11,086 bases of DNA, taken from assembly GCA_025056515.1 (NCBI GenBank), contig JANWWB010000276.1, positions 1 to 11,086 on the forward strand, written 5' to 3'. Below are positions 1-8,135 of this stretch, piece by piece (the stretch's first letter is position 1; each line of letters opens with the position of its first letter). The translations under genes were made by a program, and so were the position numbers. The notes beneath the pieces are model-generated. The model did no database searches. It was not told where the DNA came from and worked only from the letters and a program-made list of their open reading frames with translations. Source of the DNA: Anaerolineales bacterium (GTDB lineage: Bacteria; Chloroflexota; Anaerolineae; Anaerolineales; Villigracilaceae).

Positions 1-207
1 AACGCCATCCCGCTCAATCCAACGCACGGCTACGGCGGCAAAGCAAGCGGCCGAGAACGCGCCGAGCGCTTCAAAGCCATCCTGGAACAGGCCGGCATCC
101 CCTGCACCATCCGTCTGAGACGCGGCATCGAGATTCAAGCAGGTTGTGGACAACTGGCCACACACACGCCCAAACATCCTTCGCTTGACCCAACTTCGCC
201 TGGCTAG
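1..207 (+). CDS. rlmN: RlmN, dual-specificity 23S rRNA/tRNA adenine-C2 methyltransferase (C-terminal fragment)
   Basis: Only the last 68 codons are present; the gene continues beyond the left edge. RlmN is a cytoplasmic radical-SAM enzyme that methylates C2 of A2503 in 23S rRNA and of A37 in some tRNAs. The fragment shows the family's conserved tail: an [14 protein letters not shown] stretch near the start, a [11 protein letters not shown] segment, and IQAGCGQLA. The cysteine in AGCGQL (codon 145-147) corresponds to the second catalytic cysteine, which forms the methyl-enzyme intermediate in characterised RlmN and Cfr proteins. The reading frame ends at TAG 205-207, about 16 residues after that motif, a normal length for the family. 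The radical-SAM CxxxCxxC cluster lies outside the window and cannot be checked. Cfr-type resistance enzymes share the tail, but nothing here favours that reading. Confidence 0.93.
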   Translation, partial: NAIPLNPTHGYGGKASGRERAERFKAILEQAGIPCTIRLRRGIEIQAGCGQLATHTPKHPSLDPTSPG

Positions 208-259
208 GCCGGGTTTGGTCGGGCTTTCTCTATTCCATCCCCTCATCATCCGTGACGCT

Positions 260-3200
260 ATGACCTCTACCCGCATCTCTTCCTGGTTTCAACAATCTCT
301 TCCCCCTCTCTCCCTCTCTTTGGAGAAAGTCCTCTTTGCCCTGCTCCTCATCTTAGCTGTGCTGACACGCTTCTATGACCTTGGAACGCGCGTCATCAGC
401 CATGATGAAAGCATCCACGTCTACTATTCCTACCTACTGAGCCAGGGTCAAGGGTACTTCCACACACCGCTCTCTCATGGGCCACTCCAATTTCACCTGA
501 TTGCCTTGCTGTTCTTTCTCTTCGAAGCCAACGACTTTGTGGCCCGTATTCCACATGCGCTTGCCAGCATCCTAACCATCGCTTTGATCTGGAAATGGCG
601 ACTCTACCTCGGCCGCGCCGGAACGCTCTTAGCGGCCTTTTTGCTGCTTATCTCACCCTATATGCTTTACTATGGGCGCTACGCCCGCAACGAAGCTTTT
701 GTCGCTCTCTTCGGCGTTCTGACCCTCTACGCTATCCTGCGCTATCTCGAGACCGGCCACAACCGCTATCTGCTCTTGCTCACACTGGCGACCGTCTTAC
801 ACTTCACCGCCAAAGAGACGTCTTTCATCTACACTGCTCAAGCGCTGCTCTTCCTGGCGGCGCTCTTGGTGCTGCACCTGCTCCGGCAAAAGGGTGTTCT
901 GCAAAATTGGCAGACTCTCTCCACCTGGCTGCGCCAAGAGCGGGCGTTTGATCTGCTGATCCTGCTCGGTACGCTCGTCCTACCACACTTGAGCGCGTTT
1001 CCAGCTCACTGGCTGGGGTGGAATCCGCTCGAATATCAGTTCACCTGGCCGGGGTGGAACTTGCCGGCCATCTTTGCCCAAGCGCCGGCACGGACCGCCT
1101 TGGTGGTCTCAGCGCTGACGTTAATCGCCCTTGGCGTGGGCTTGCTCTGGGATGCGCGCCGTTTCTTGCTGCATGCGGCGCTGTTCTGGGGGATTTACAT
1201 CTTCTTCTACACCACCATCTTCACCAACCCGGCCGGCTTGGCGACCGGCGTAGTTGGCTCGCTCGGCTATTGGCTTGAGCAGCATGGTGTCGAGCGCGGT
1301 GGTCAACCCTGGTACTACTACCTGCTCATCCAGATTCCGCTCTACGAGTTCCTGCCGGCGCTAGGAAGCCTGCTTGCGCTCGCCCTCGGCCTGCGCAGTG
1401 CCTCGCACAAGACAGCGGCTTCCAATGCCGCAGATGCCCCTGCTTCTTCGCCGGTCTTCGCCCTGCTCGTCTGGTGGTCGTTCTCCAGCCTGGCCGCTTA
1501 TACCATCGCCGGGGAAAAAATGCCCTGGCTGACGGTGCACATCGCTTGGCCGATGATTCTACTCACCGCCTGGGGATTGAACCGCCTGATTGAGACAGTG
1601 CCTTGGCGCGAGGTCTGGTCACGCCACGGCCTTTGGGCAACGCTCTTGCTCGGAGTGCTCCTGCTCGCCCTGACCGCAATGCTGTTTCAGGCTCTCGGAG
1701 CGTTTCCCCCCTTCCAGGGCAAGAGCCAGGCTGAGCTGATTGCAACCGGTCGCTTCCTCTTCTGGACGACCATCGCCCTGGGGAGCGCCGTCGGCCTCTA
1801 CTTCTTGACCGCCAATTGGCCGGCCGGAGCATTGCCCCGCTTGGGCATCTTGATACTTTTCGGCTTATTAAGCCTGGTCACCGCCCGTACCGCCTTCCGC
1901 GCCGCTTACGTGAATTACGACTGGGCCGGCGAATACCTCGTCTACGCCCATGGGGCGCGCGGCGTCAAAGAAGTCATCGCACAACTTGACCTCATCTCGC
2001 GGCGCACAACCGGCGGCTTCAATGAACTGATCATCCGCTACGACGCCAGCACCGAAGTGCAGGGCGTGTCCTGGCCGCTCAAATGGTACTTGCGCAATTT
2101 CCCCAACGCCGAACCGTTCTATGAAATGGACAAGAGTCTCTCCCAAGCGCCGGTTGTCCTGGTTGACCCACAAAACTACGACCAGGCTGAAGCTCTGTTC
2201 GGCGACGCGTATTACCACTTTGAGTATCAGCGCATGGTCTGGCCGAACCAGGATTACTTCAAGCTGACCTGGCCAAGGTTGCGTCAGGCTCTGTTCGAAC
2301 GCCCGTGGCGAGCAGCCATCTTCGATATTTGGTGGAAGCGAGATTTCACCCGTTATTCTGCGCTGACTAACAACCCCAATCTCACCTTCGCACGTTGGCA
2401 ACCATCCAAAGGCATGCGGCTGTACGTACAGAAAGAAACGCTCAAGAAAGTCTGGGAATACAACCTGTTACAACAAGCCGAGATAAGACCCGACCCCTAC
2501 GAAGCCGGGATGATCTCGCTCCTGCCGGAGCTGACCATCGGTTCGAGCGGCCCAGAAGCCGGTCAGTTCGCTGCGCCCCATGGGATGGCAATTGCGCCGG
2601 ATGGCAGCCTGTACGTCGCCGATACGAACAACCATCGCATTCAGCATTTCGCCGCCGATGGGACATTTTTGAACCAATGGGGAAGTTTTGGCGACGTCAT
2701 GACCAACCAAGCGCCTGCCGGGACCTTCAATCAGCCCTGGGACGTGGCCGTCTCGCCGGATGGGAGCTACGTGTATGTGCTGGATACTTGGAATCATCGC
2801 GTGCAAAAATTCACCGCCCAAGGCCAGCCAGTTGGAATGTGGGGCACACCCAACTATCATGTCAGTTTGGGCAACGGCTACGAGCTATGGGGGCCGCGCG
2901 GGATTGCGATCGACCGCCAAGGGCGGGTCTATGTCGCCGATACGGGCAACAAACGGGTCGTCATCTATGATGCCGATGGCAACTTTCTTTCTCAATTCGG
3001 CGGGGGAGGCATGGCGCCGGGTCAGCTCGATGAGCCAGTTGGGATCGCTGTAGATGACCTTGGGCGCGTCTATGTGGCCGACACTTGGAACCAACGCATC
3101 CAAGTCTTCGAGTCACCCGATGGCGGCCAAACTTGGGCGGCGATTCGAGTGTGGGAAGTCCAGGCCTGGTATGGAGACACCTTGGAAAACAAACCCTTCC

Positions 3201-3418
3201 TGGCCCTTGGCCCACAGGGGACCCTGCTGGTGACCGACCCAGAAGCCGGGCGCATCTTGCAGTTCACCACCGAGGGGATCTTCGTGCGGGGCTGGGGCGA
3301 TCGCGGTTTCGGCGCAGGGCGTTTCGGCCTGGCGAGCGGCGTTGCTGTGGACACCCTCGGGCGCGTTTGGATCAGCGACGCCGGCAACAACGTCCTGTCT
3401 CGTTTCCGCCTGCCCTAA
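260..3418 (+). CDS. Agl23-like GT-C family membrane protein fused to a C-terminal six-blade NHL propeller
   Basis: The protein has 1052 residues from the chosen ATG at 260. An in-frame GTG at 146 would add 38 residues but lies inside rlmN and encodes no family-like sequence. No Shine-Dalgarno is visible before ATG 260. The N-terminal part, to about residue 550, has many hydrophobic membrane segments. It carries SHDESIH (Asp49-Glu50) after the first segment and HGP at 73-75, typical of the Agl23/TIGR03663 branch of the GT39-like GT-C proteins. These act outside the membrane and are associated with polyprenyl-linked sugars, but are poorly characterised. Residues about 552-755 form a soluble extracytoplasmic region. 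Residues 768-1050 contain six NHL repeats with recurring YVADT-N-R-(I/V) cores, matching a full six-blade beta-propeller. Such propellers bind protein, glycan or RNA; an extracytoplasmic one most likely binds protein or carbohydrate. Family assignment is solid, but substrate and function are unknown. Confidence 0.85.
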   Translation: MTSTRISSWFQQSLPPLSLSLEKVLFALLLILAVLTRFYDLGTRVISHDESIHVYYSYLLSQGQGYFHTPLSHGPLQFHLIALLFFLFEANDFVARIPHALASILTIALIWKWRLYLGRAGTLLAAFLLLISPYMLYYGRYARNEAFVALFGVLTLYAILRYLETGHNRYLLLLTLATVLHFTAKETSFIYTAQALLFLAALLVLHLLRQKGVLQNWQTLSTWLRQERAFDLLILLGTLVLPHLSAFPAHWLGWNPLEYQFTWPGWNLPAIFAQAPARTALVVSALTLIALGVGLLWDARRFLLHAALFWGIYIFFYTTIFTNPAGLATGVVGSLGYWLEQHGVERGGQPWYYYLLIQIPLYEFLPALGSLLALALGLRSASHKTAASNAADAPASSPVFALLVWWSFSSLAAYTIAGEKMPWLTVHIAWPMILLTAWGLNRLIETVPWREVWSRHGLWATLLLGVLLLALTAMLFQALGAFPPFQGKSQAELIATGRFLFWTTIALGSAVGLYFLTANWPAGALPRLGILILFGLLSLVTARTAFRAAYVNYDWAGEYLVYAHGARGVKEVIAQLDLISRRTTGGFNELIIRYDASTEVQGVSWPLKWYLRNFPNAEPFYEMDKSLSQAPVVLVDPQNYDQAEALFGDAYYHFEYQRMVWPNQDYFKLTWPRLRQALFERPWRAAIFDIWWKRDFTRYSALTNNPNLTFARWQPSKGMRLYVQKETLKKVWEYNLLQQAEIRPDPYEAGMISLLPELTIGSSGPEAGQFAAPHGMAIAPDGSLYVADTNNHRIQHFAADGTFLNQWGSFGDVMTNQAPAGTFNQPWDVAVSPDGSYVYVLDTWNHRVQKFTAQGQPVGMWGTPNYHVSLGNGYELWGPRGIAIDRQGRVYVADTGNKRVVIYDADGNFLSQFGGGGMAPGQLDEPVGIAVDDLGRVYVADTWNQRIQVFESPDGGQTWAAIRVWEVQAWYGDTLENKPFLALGPQGTLLVTDPEAGRILQFTTEGIFVRGWGDRGFGAGRFGLASGVAVDTLGRVWISDAGNNVLSRFRLP

Positions 3419-3485
3419 GCCGCTATAAGGGGAATAACTTCTGATCAGGATGTTACGAATGGCAGATAACAGAACCCAAGCGCAG

Positions 3486-3494
3486 TGATATAAT
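3486..3494 (+). promoter_or_regulatory. Extended -10 promoter of sucCD
   Basis: The sequence TGATATAAT is a perfect extended -10 (TGn followed by consensus TATAAT at 3489-3494). It lies 74 bp before the sucC start. No good -35 hexamer sits 16-18 bp upstream, which is acceptable for an extended -10 promoter. The predicted transcription start is near 3501, giving a leader of about 68 nt. The call rests on sequence match only. Confidence 0.65.
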
Positions 3495-3516
3495 GCCGCC
3501 TCGGTATTTTATTTAC

Positions 3517-3541
3517 GGAACGGCTTGTCGAGGGTCGTTCC
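3517..3541 (+). other. Hairpin in the sucC 5' leader
   Basis: GGAACG (3517-3522) pairs perfectly with CGTTCC (3536-3541). The stem can extend inward with a C-G pair and G-U wobbles to about 9 bp, leaving a short loop. It lies between the predicted transcription start and the ribosome binding site. No T-run follows, so it is unlikely to be a terminator. It may stabilise the mRNA or act in leader control; no known riboswitch class was recognised. Confidence 0.35.
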
Positions 3542-3568
3542 TTCAATCCTGTTAGGGAGAATATACCC

Positions 3569-4705
3569 ATGAAACTCCACGAATACCAATCGAAAGAAAT
3601 CTTTGCCCGTTATGGCATCCCGATACCGAAGGGGCGAGTGGCCTCGACCGCCATGGAAGCGCGGCAAATTGCCGAAGAATTAGGAGTGCCGGTCGTGATT
3701 AAATCCCAGGTGTTGGTCGGCGGGCGGGGGAAAGCGGGCGGCATCCGTCTGGCCAAGTCCCCCAAAGAAGCCGAAGAAGTCGCCACCCAGATCCTGGGGA
3801 TGGAAATCAAAGGGTTACCGGTGCGCAAAGTGTTGGTGGACCCAGCGGCGAACATCGAACAGGAAATCTACCTCGGCATCACCAATGACCGCGCCGCCCG
3901 CCGACCGGTCTTTATGGCCTCCGCCGCTGGCGGCGTGGACATTGAAGAAGTCGCCCGCACCAACCCGGAGAAGATCATCAAAGTCCACATTGACCCCCTG
4001 CTCGGCCTGCGCGATTACCAGACGCGTGACCTGGCTATCGGCATCGACCTGCCCAAAGAATATTGGAAGCAATTCAGTGCCATCTGCCACGGCCTCTATC
4101 GCGCTTACGTGGAATGCGATGCGACCTTAGCCGAAATCAATCCCCTGGTCATCACCCGTGAAAAGAGCCTGATGGCACTTGATGGCAAGATGTTGCTGGA
4201 TGATAACGCGCTCTTCCGCCATCCCGACCTAGCCCAGCTGCGCGACGTCGACGAAGAAGCCCCTGCCGAAACGGAAGCACGCAAATACGACCTTTCGTTT
4301 ATCAAACTGGATGGAAACATCGGTTGCATGGTCAACGGCGCCGGTTTGGCGATGACCACGATGGACATCGTCAAACTCTTCGGCGGCGAACCGGCGAACT
4401 TCCTGGATATCGGCGGCGGTGCCAGCGCCGAAAAAGTCGCCGCGGCCCTACGTATCATCCTCGCGGATAAGAACGTTAAAGCCGTCTTGTTCAACATCTT
4501 CGGCGGAATCACCCGCTGCGATGAAGTGGCCAAAGGCATCTTGACCGCGCTCGAAGAAGTCAAGCCGAGTGTACCGATGGTCGTCCGCTTGGTTGGCACC
4601 AATGCTGAAGAAGGGCGCAAGCTGCTAGCCGATGCCAATATGATTACCGCAGAAACGTTAGCAGACGCCGCCCGTAAAGCAGTAGCCGCTGCGGCGAGCG
4701 CATAA
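3569..4705 (+). CDS. sucC: Succinyl-CoA synthetase (ADP/GDP-forming), beta subunit
   Basis: SucC pairs with SucD to convert succinyl-CoA, ADP (or GDP) and phosphate into succinate, CoA and ATP (or GTP) in the cytoplasm, the substrate-level phosphorylation step of the TCA cycle. The enzyme is reversible and can also serve reductive TCA flux. The 378-residue length is normal (E. coli SucC has 388). It starts [10 protein letters not shown] as most family members do. The ATP-grasp part carries GGRGKAGG at 51-58, and the Mg-binding residues are visible as Asn191 in AEINPL and Asp205 in LDGKM. The C-terminal ligase part shows [14 protein letters not shown] (249-262) and [14 protein letters not shown] (308-321). 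The start ATG is preceded by GGGAGA at 3555-3560 with 8 nt spacing. sucD follows after 13 nt in one operon. Nucleotide preference cannot be settled by eye. Confidence 0.98.
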   Translation: MKLHEYQSKEIFARYGIPIPKGRVASTAMEARQIAEELGVPVVIKSQVLVGGRGKAGGIRLAKSPKEAEEVATQILGMEIKGLPVRKVLVDPAANIEQEIYLGITNDRAARRPVFMASAAGGVDIEEVARTNPEKIIKVHIDPLLGLRDYQTRDLAIGIDLPKEYWKQFSAICHGLYRAYVECDATLAEINPLVITREKSLMALDGKMLLDDNALFRHPDLAQLRDVDEEAPAETEARKYDLSFIKLDGNIGCMVNGAGLAMTTMDIVKLFGGEPANFLDIGGGASAEKVAAALRIILADKNVKAVLFNIFGGITRCDEVAKGILTALEEVKPSVPMVVRLVGTNAEEGRKLLADANMITAETLADAARKAVAAAASA

Positions 4706-4718
4706 TCAAGGAGGCATC

Positions 4719-5582
4719 ATGAGTATCTTGGTTGACAAAAACACCCGTCTGCTGGTGCAGGGCATTACCGGTCACGAAGGGCTGTTCCACGCCGGACAAA
4801 TGCTGGCCTATGGCACAAAAGTCGTTGCTGGCGTCACCCCCGGCAAGGGCGGTGAATGGGTCTTGGATGGCAAAGTGCCGGTCTTCGACACGTGCAAGTC
4901 GGCTGTGGAGGCCACCGGCGCAAACGCCTCGGTTATCTTCGTCTCGGCGCGCTTTGCCCCAGACGCCATTTACGAAGCCGCAGACGCCGGCATTCCTTTC
5001 ATCGTCTGCATCACCGAAGGAATCCCCGTACAAGATATGATGCGTGTGCGCGAGTATTTAGACCAAAAAAGCGTCCGTTTGCTCGGGCCAAATTGTCCCG
5101 GCATCCTCACGCCTGGCGAGGCCAAAGTCGGCATCATCCCTGGCAATATTGCCATTCCGGGCAATATCGGCATCGTCTCCCGCTCTGGCACCTTGACCTA
5201 TGAAGTGCTCTACGCTCTGAAACAGGTTGGCATGGGTGCTAGCACGTGTGTTGGCATCGGCGGCGACCCGATCAACGGGACTAACTTCATCGATTGTCTG
5301 GAAATGTTCGAAGACGACCCCCAGACCGAAAAGGTGGTACTCATCGGCGAAATCGGCGGCACAGACGAGGAAAAGGCAGCACAGTTCATCGCCAAGCACA
5401 TGAGCAAGCCAGTCGTCGCCTTTATTGCTGGCCAGACTGCGCCGCCCGGCAAGCGCATGGGGCATGCTGGAGCGATTATCGAGGGAGGCTCAGGCACAGC
5501 CGCCGATAAAATTCGGGCGCTCCAAGCCGTCGGTGTCAAAGTCGCGCGCCATCCCGAAGAAATTCCCGATTTGCTCAAATAA
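4719..5582 (+). CDS. sucD: Succinyl-CoA synthetase, alpha subunit
   Basis: SucD binds CoA and carries the catalytic phosphohistidine that passes the phosphoryl group between succinyl phosphate and the nucleotide bound by SucC. The 287 residues match the family size. Visible motifs are GITGHEG at 15-21 and PGKGG at 41-45 in the CoA-binding Rossmann-like domain, GPNCPG at 123-128, SRSGTLTYE at 154-162, EIGG at 211-214, and the active-site histidine His249 within [10 protein letters not shown]. The start is well defined by AAGGAGG at 4708-4714, 4 nt before the ATG, and by the 13-nt gap after the sucC stop. It is co-transcribed with sucC from the promoter near 3490. The downstream gene acpP is on the opposite strand, so the operon ends here. 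No missing residues or frame damage are seen. Confidence 0.98.
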   Translation: MSILVDKNTRLLVQGITGHEGLFHAGQMLAYGTKVVAGVTPGKGGEWVLDGKVPVFDTCKSAVEATGANASVIFVSARFAPDAIYEAADAGIPFIVCITEGIPVQDMMRVREYLDQKSVRLLGPNCPGILTPGEAKVGIIPGNIAIPGNIGIVSRSGTLTYEVLYALKQVGMGASTCVGIGGDPINGTNFIDCLEMFEDDPQTEKVVLIGEIGGTDEEKAAQFIAKHMSKPVVAFIAGQTAPPGKRMGHAGAIIEGGSGTAADKIRALQAVGVKVARHPEEIPDLLK

Positions 5583-5589
5583 CATCAAT

Positions 5590-5606
5590 GCAAAACCTTG
5601 CTTTTT
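5590..5606 (+). terminator. Weak candidate terminator after sucD
   Basis: GCAA (5590-5593) and TTGC (5598-5601) can form a 4-bp stem with an AACC loop, followed directly by five T residues (5602-5606). It is placed just after the sucD stop. The stem is short, so the strong hairpin at 5682-5718 may be the real stop for sucCD as well. Confidence 0.25.
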
Positions 5607-5681
5607 CCTAATCAACCTCAAACAAGACACGGAACGCCAAAGCACCAGGACCTCACGGGCATCGGTGAGTAAAAGGAAAGA

Positions 5682-5718
5682 AGAGAGACCAGGTATCTCC
5701 CCACATCCTGGTCTCTCT
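5682..5718 (-). terminator. Intrinsic terminator of acpP, possibly bidirectional
   Basis: AGAGAGACCAGG (5682-5693) pairs perfectly with CCTGGTCTCTCT (5707-5718), giving a 12-bp stem with a 13-nt loop. On the minus strand the stem is followed by a T/C-rich run (complement of the A/G-rich 5671-5681), as expected for a rho-independent terminator downstream of acpP. The plus-strand exit has no T-run, so stopping sucCD transcripts is possible but less clear. Confidence 0.7.
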
Positions 5719-5757
5719 CGCTGTAGCAAGCTAGCAACAAACATCAGCGATTGGCTT

Positions 5758-5997
5758 TTACTCTTTCAGGAACTGGCTCACGTACTCCACCGCCTGACCG
5801 ACCGTGGTGATTTTTTGGGCGTCTTCGTCCGAAATCTGAACGCCGAATTTTTCTTCGAACGTCATAATCAATTCGACCAAATCAAGCGAATCAGCTTTCA
5901 GATCTTCGCGAAAACGGGCTTCGGGGGTCACTTCTTCCGGTGCTACGCCCAACAAATCAACAATGATATCCCGAACTTGTTCAAATGCATCTGCCAT
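5758..5997 (-). CDS. acpP: Acyl carrier protein
   Basis: This 79-residue acidic protein is a standard-sized acyl carrier protein. It carries growing acyl chains on a 4'-phosphopantetheine arm for type II fatty acid synthesis in the cytoplasm. The attachment site is Ser37 in the DSLDLVEL motif, with the usual acidic helices on either side ([17 protein letters not shown] before it, [13 protein letters not shown] after it). The start is supported by AGGAGG (complement of 6003-6008), 5 nt before the ATG, and by a good promoter just upstream. It stands alone: no fab genes flank it, sucD is convergent on one side, and fni is divergent on the other. A carrier protein for another pathway cannot be excluded, but the sequence looks like the housekeeping form. 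Confidence 0.96.
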   Translation of the reverse strand: MADAFEQVRDIIVDLLGVAPEEVTPEARFREDLKADSLDLVELIMTFEEKFGVQISDEDAQKITTVGQAVEYVSQFLKE

Positions 5998-6026
5998 TTG
6001 AGCCTCCTGTGAAATGTTCTGGGGTA

Positions 6027-6055
6027 ATTGTACCCGTTTCGCCGTTATAATTCAA
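6027..6055 (-). promoter_or_regulatory. acpP sigma-70-type promoter
   Basis: On the minus strand, TTGAAT (complement of 6050-6055) and TACAAT (complement of 6027-6032) are separated by exactly 17 bp. They match the -35 and -10 consensus at 4 and 5 of 6 positions. The predicted start is near 6020, leaving a leader of about 23 nt that contains the AGGAGG ribosome binding site. Confidence 0.65.
6046..6051 (+). promoter_or_regulatory. fni operon -10 element
   Basis: A consensus TATAAT lies on the plus strand with its end 22 bp before the fni ATG. The predicted start near 6058 gives a leader of roughly 16 nt holding AAGGA at 6059-6063. No convincing -35 is found at 16-18 bp spacing. The hexamer overlaps the -35 of the divergent acpP promoter by two bases. 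Confidence 0.5.
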
Positions 6056-6073
6056 TACAAGGAACACCCACCT

Positions 6074-7108
6074 ATGACAAAAGTTTCCCCGATTGACCGA
6101 CGCAAATCTGAGCATATTCGCATCAATTTGGAAGAAGATGTCCGTTCAGCATTGACCAACGGATTGGAGCGTTACCATTTTCTTCACGAAGCGCTACCGG
6201 AATTAGACTTGGCAACGATAGATACTTCGCTGAACTTATTCGGCAAACGGCTGGCAGCGCCGATTCTCCTCTCTTCCATGACCGGCGGGACCGAAGACGC
6301 CAGTGTTATCAACCGGCGCTTGGCCGAGGCCGCCCAAGAGGTCGGCGTGGCCATGGGGGTAGGCAGTCAGCGCGCCGCTATCGAACATCCCGAACTAGCC
6401 AAGACGTTTTCCATCACCCGCGAGGTGGCACCGAGTATTTTGCTCTTTGCCAACCTAGGAGCCGTCCAACTGAACTACGGATATGGTATAGAGCACTGTC
6501 GACGCGCAGTCGATATGATTCAGGCAGATGCGCTCATTTTACATCTCAATCCTCTGCAAGAAGCGGTGCAGGCCGGGGGGAATACCAACTTTGCCAACCT
6601 GGCTTCCAAGATAGAAGAGATTTGCAAGAAACTTGAAGTTCCCGTAATTGTGAAAGAAGTCGGATGGGGCATCTCAGAACGCACCGCGCGCCTGCTGGTC
6701 GAATGCGGCGTAGCGGCGATTGACGTTGCCGGAGCCGGCGGGACCTCTTGGTCACAGGTAGAAATGCATCGTGCTCCGGATGAATTCACCCGTCACTTAG
6801 CAGCGGCTTTCATCGGTTGGGGTATCCCCACCGCCGAGAGCATCCTGATGGTCAAACAGGCCGCTCCGGGCATGACCATCTTCGCCAGCGGAGGCCTACG
6901 AGACGGGATTGACCTGGCCAAATCGATCGCCCTAGGCGCGACCCTGGGTGGCATGGCCGGTCCTTTCCTGAAAGCCGCAGTGGCCTCTACCGAAACGGTC
7001 ATCGAAACCCTGCTCCTGACAAAAAAACAACTTGAGGTCACCATGTTTGCTTGTGGTGCGGCCAACTTATCCAGCCTCCAAGCCGGAAAACTTGTCAAAC
7101 AAAACTAG
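6074..7108 (+). CDS. fni: Type II isopentenyl-diphosphate delta-isomerase (FMN-dependent)
   Basis: This cytoplasmic flavoenzyme interconverts isopentenyl and dimethylallyl diphosphate using reduced FMN and Mg, supplying both C5 units for prenyl chains. The protein has 344 residues from ATG 6074, a normal length. The frame stays open 20 codons upstream, but the extra residues are unlike the family and would overlap the promoter. Motifs in order: RRKSEH (9-14, substrate phosphate binding), SSMTGG (67-72, flavin), GVGSQR (95-100), HLNPLQE (157-163, the catalytic Gln and Mg-binding Glu), VKEVGWG (193-199), GAGGTSW (220-226), ASGGLRDG (271-278) and GMAGPFLK (293-300, FMN phosphate). AAGGA at 6059-6063 sits 10 nt before the start. 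The prenyl synthase follows after 13 nt, so the product probably feeds it directly. It is unrelated in fold to the type I isomerase. Confidence 0.97.
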   Translation: MTKVSPIDRRKSEHIRINLEEDVRSALTNGLERYHFLHEALPELDLATIDTSLNLFGKRLAAPILLSSMTGGTEDASVINRRLAEAAQEVGVAMGVGSQRAAIEHPELAKTFSITREVAPSILLFANLGAVQLNYGYGIEHCRRAVDMIQADALILHLNPLQEAVQAGGNTNFANLASKIEEICKKLEVPVIVKEVGWGISERTARLLVECGVAAIDVAGAGGTSWSQVEMHRAPDEFTRHLAAAFIGWGIPTAESILMVKQAAPGMTIFASGGLRDGIDLAKSIALGATLGGMAGPFLKAAVASTETVIETLLLTKKQLEVTMFACGAANLSSLQAGKLVKQN

Positions 7109-7121
7109 GTGGAATAGGACT

Positions 7122-8135
7122 ATGGATCTCAAACATGCCACTGCCATCTTCCTACCTGCTATCGAAGACGAACTCAAACGGCAAATTGCCCGCTTAGATG
7201 AAGCCCGCACACGCCCTTTTTACGAGATGCTCACCTATCACATGGGCTGGAGCGGTCAGGGAGCTGGTCCTGAAGCGCAAGGCAAACGGATTCGCCCCTT
7301 GTTGGTGCTACTGACGACAGCCTCCTGTAGTGCGCCTTGGCAACCTGCGCTACCTGCAGCTGCCGCCGTCGAATTGGTTCACAATTTCTCGCTTGTTCAC
7401 GATGACATTCAAGACAATTCTGACCTGCGCCGCGGCCGTCCAACCATCTGGAAGCAATGGGGAGTCCCTCAAGCCATCAATGTCGGCGATGCGCTTTTCG
7501 TCCTGGCGAATCTGGCGATTCTCGACCTCTCACCTGCCTTCCTGCCCGAAACGATCCTACAAGCCGGTCAAATGCTCCAGAGCGCCTGCTTGGATTTGAC
7601 GCGCGGTCAATTTCTCGACATCGCCTATGAAAATCGGAGCGACTTGCACCTAGAAGACTACTGGGTCATGGTCAGCGGCAAAACAGCCGCTCTGCTTTCC
7701 ACATGCTGCGCCCTGGGAGCCTTGCTCGGCGGTGCAGACGAAGAACATCAATTAGCCTATCGAGATTTCGGCCACTACCTCGGCTTAGCCTTCCAAGCGC
7801 AAGACGACCTGTTGGGCATCTGGGGCGATTCCGCGCTGACCGGAAAATCTGCCGAATCTGACCTGGTGGCGGGTAAGAAGTCTCTACCTATCCTATACGG
7901 CCTGCAGAAAGGAGGAGAGTTTGCTCGGCGTTGGGCACAAGGCCCCATCCAAGCCGGAGAAGTCCCCACTCTGGCCGAGACGCTGACCCGCGAAGGAGCA
8001 CGTCTCTACACCCAACAAGTGGTTGACCAAATGACCGACCTAGCTTTGCAATCCCTTCGGCTGGCCGAACCCCATGAGGACGTGGCAGAAGCCCTCTTTG
8101 AACTCGTAGATTTCTTACTCAATCGGCAAGCCTGA
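7122..8135 (+). CDS. Polyprenyl (probably geranylgeranyl) diphosphate synthase
   Basis: This all-helical trans-prenyltransferase condenses allylic diphosphate with isopentenyl diphosphate. It has 337 residues from ATG 7122. An upstream in-frame start at 7032 would overlap fni by 77 bp and add non-family sequence, so it was not used. AGGTGG at 7107-7112 is the likely ribosome binding site. Motifs: GKRIRP (54-59), the first aspartate-rich motif DDIQD (94-98) followed by RRGRPT (103-108), GQFLD (162-166), GKT (186-188), and the second motif around DD at 228-229 in QDDLLGIWGD, followed by KKSLP (252-256). The two-residue spacing in DDxxD together with Phe89, five residues before it, resembles archaeal-type C20 synthases. 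In the second motif the usual third Asp is Gly232, a variant I recall from actinobacterial relatives. Chain length is a prediction; C15 or longer products remain possible. Confidence 0.92.
   Translation: MDLKHATAIFLPAIEDELKRQIARLDEARTRPFYEMLTYHMGWSGQGAGPEAQGKRIRPLLVLLTTASCSAPWQPALPAAAAVELVHNFSLVHDDIQDNSDLRRGRPTIWKQWGVPQAINVGDALFVLANLAILDLSPAFLPETILQAGQMLQSACLDLTRGQFLDIAYENRSDLHLEDYWVMVSGKTAALLSTCCALGALLGGADEEHQLAYRDFGHYLGLAFQAQDDLLGIWGDSALTGKSAESDLVAGKKSLPILYGLQKGGEFARRWAQGPIQAGEVPTLAETLTREGARLYTQQVVDQMTDLALQSLRLAEPHEDVAEALFELVDFLLNRQA

Noticed and set aside
146..259. Upstream GTG start for the Agl23/NHL gene, adding 38 residues
   Set aside because: The GTG lies inside the rlmN coding region just after its catalytic cysteine codon. 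The extra residues show no family signature, and ATG 260 is followed by a normal N-terminus.
1868..2401. Minus-strand open frame of 177 codons inside the GT-C/NHL gene
   Set aside because: It lies opposite strongly conserved coding sequence, has no recognisable motif and no ribosome binding site; it is a shadow of GC-rich codon use.
2561..3415. Tandem DNA repeat or CRISPR-like periodicity
   Set aside because: The periodicity is at protein level only (NHL blades of about 40-60 residues); the DNA units are diverged and fully coding.
4105..4638. Minus-strand open frame of 177 codons opposite sucC
   Set aside because: It is opposite highly conserved sucC sequence and its Ser/Arg/Ala-rich composition is typical of antisense frames.
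5425..6012. Plus-strand open frame of 195 codons spanning the sucD end and acpP
   Set aside because: It overlaps sucD out of frame, crosses the terminator hairpin and runs antisense through the whole of acpP, a clear real gene.
6014..6073. Earlier in-frame start for fni
   Set aside because: It would place coding sequence across both promoters; the added 20 residues are unlike the family, and ATG 6074 has a suitable ribosome binding site.
7032..7121. Earlier in-frame start for the prenyl synthase
   Set aside because: It overlaps the end of fni by 77 bp and adds a non-family extension; ATG 7122 has AGGTGG upstream and gives the usual length.
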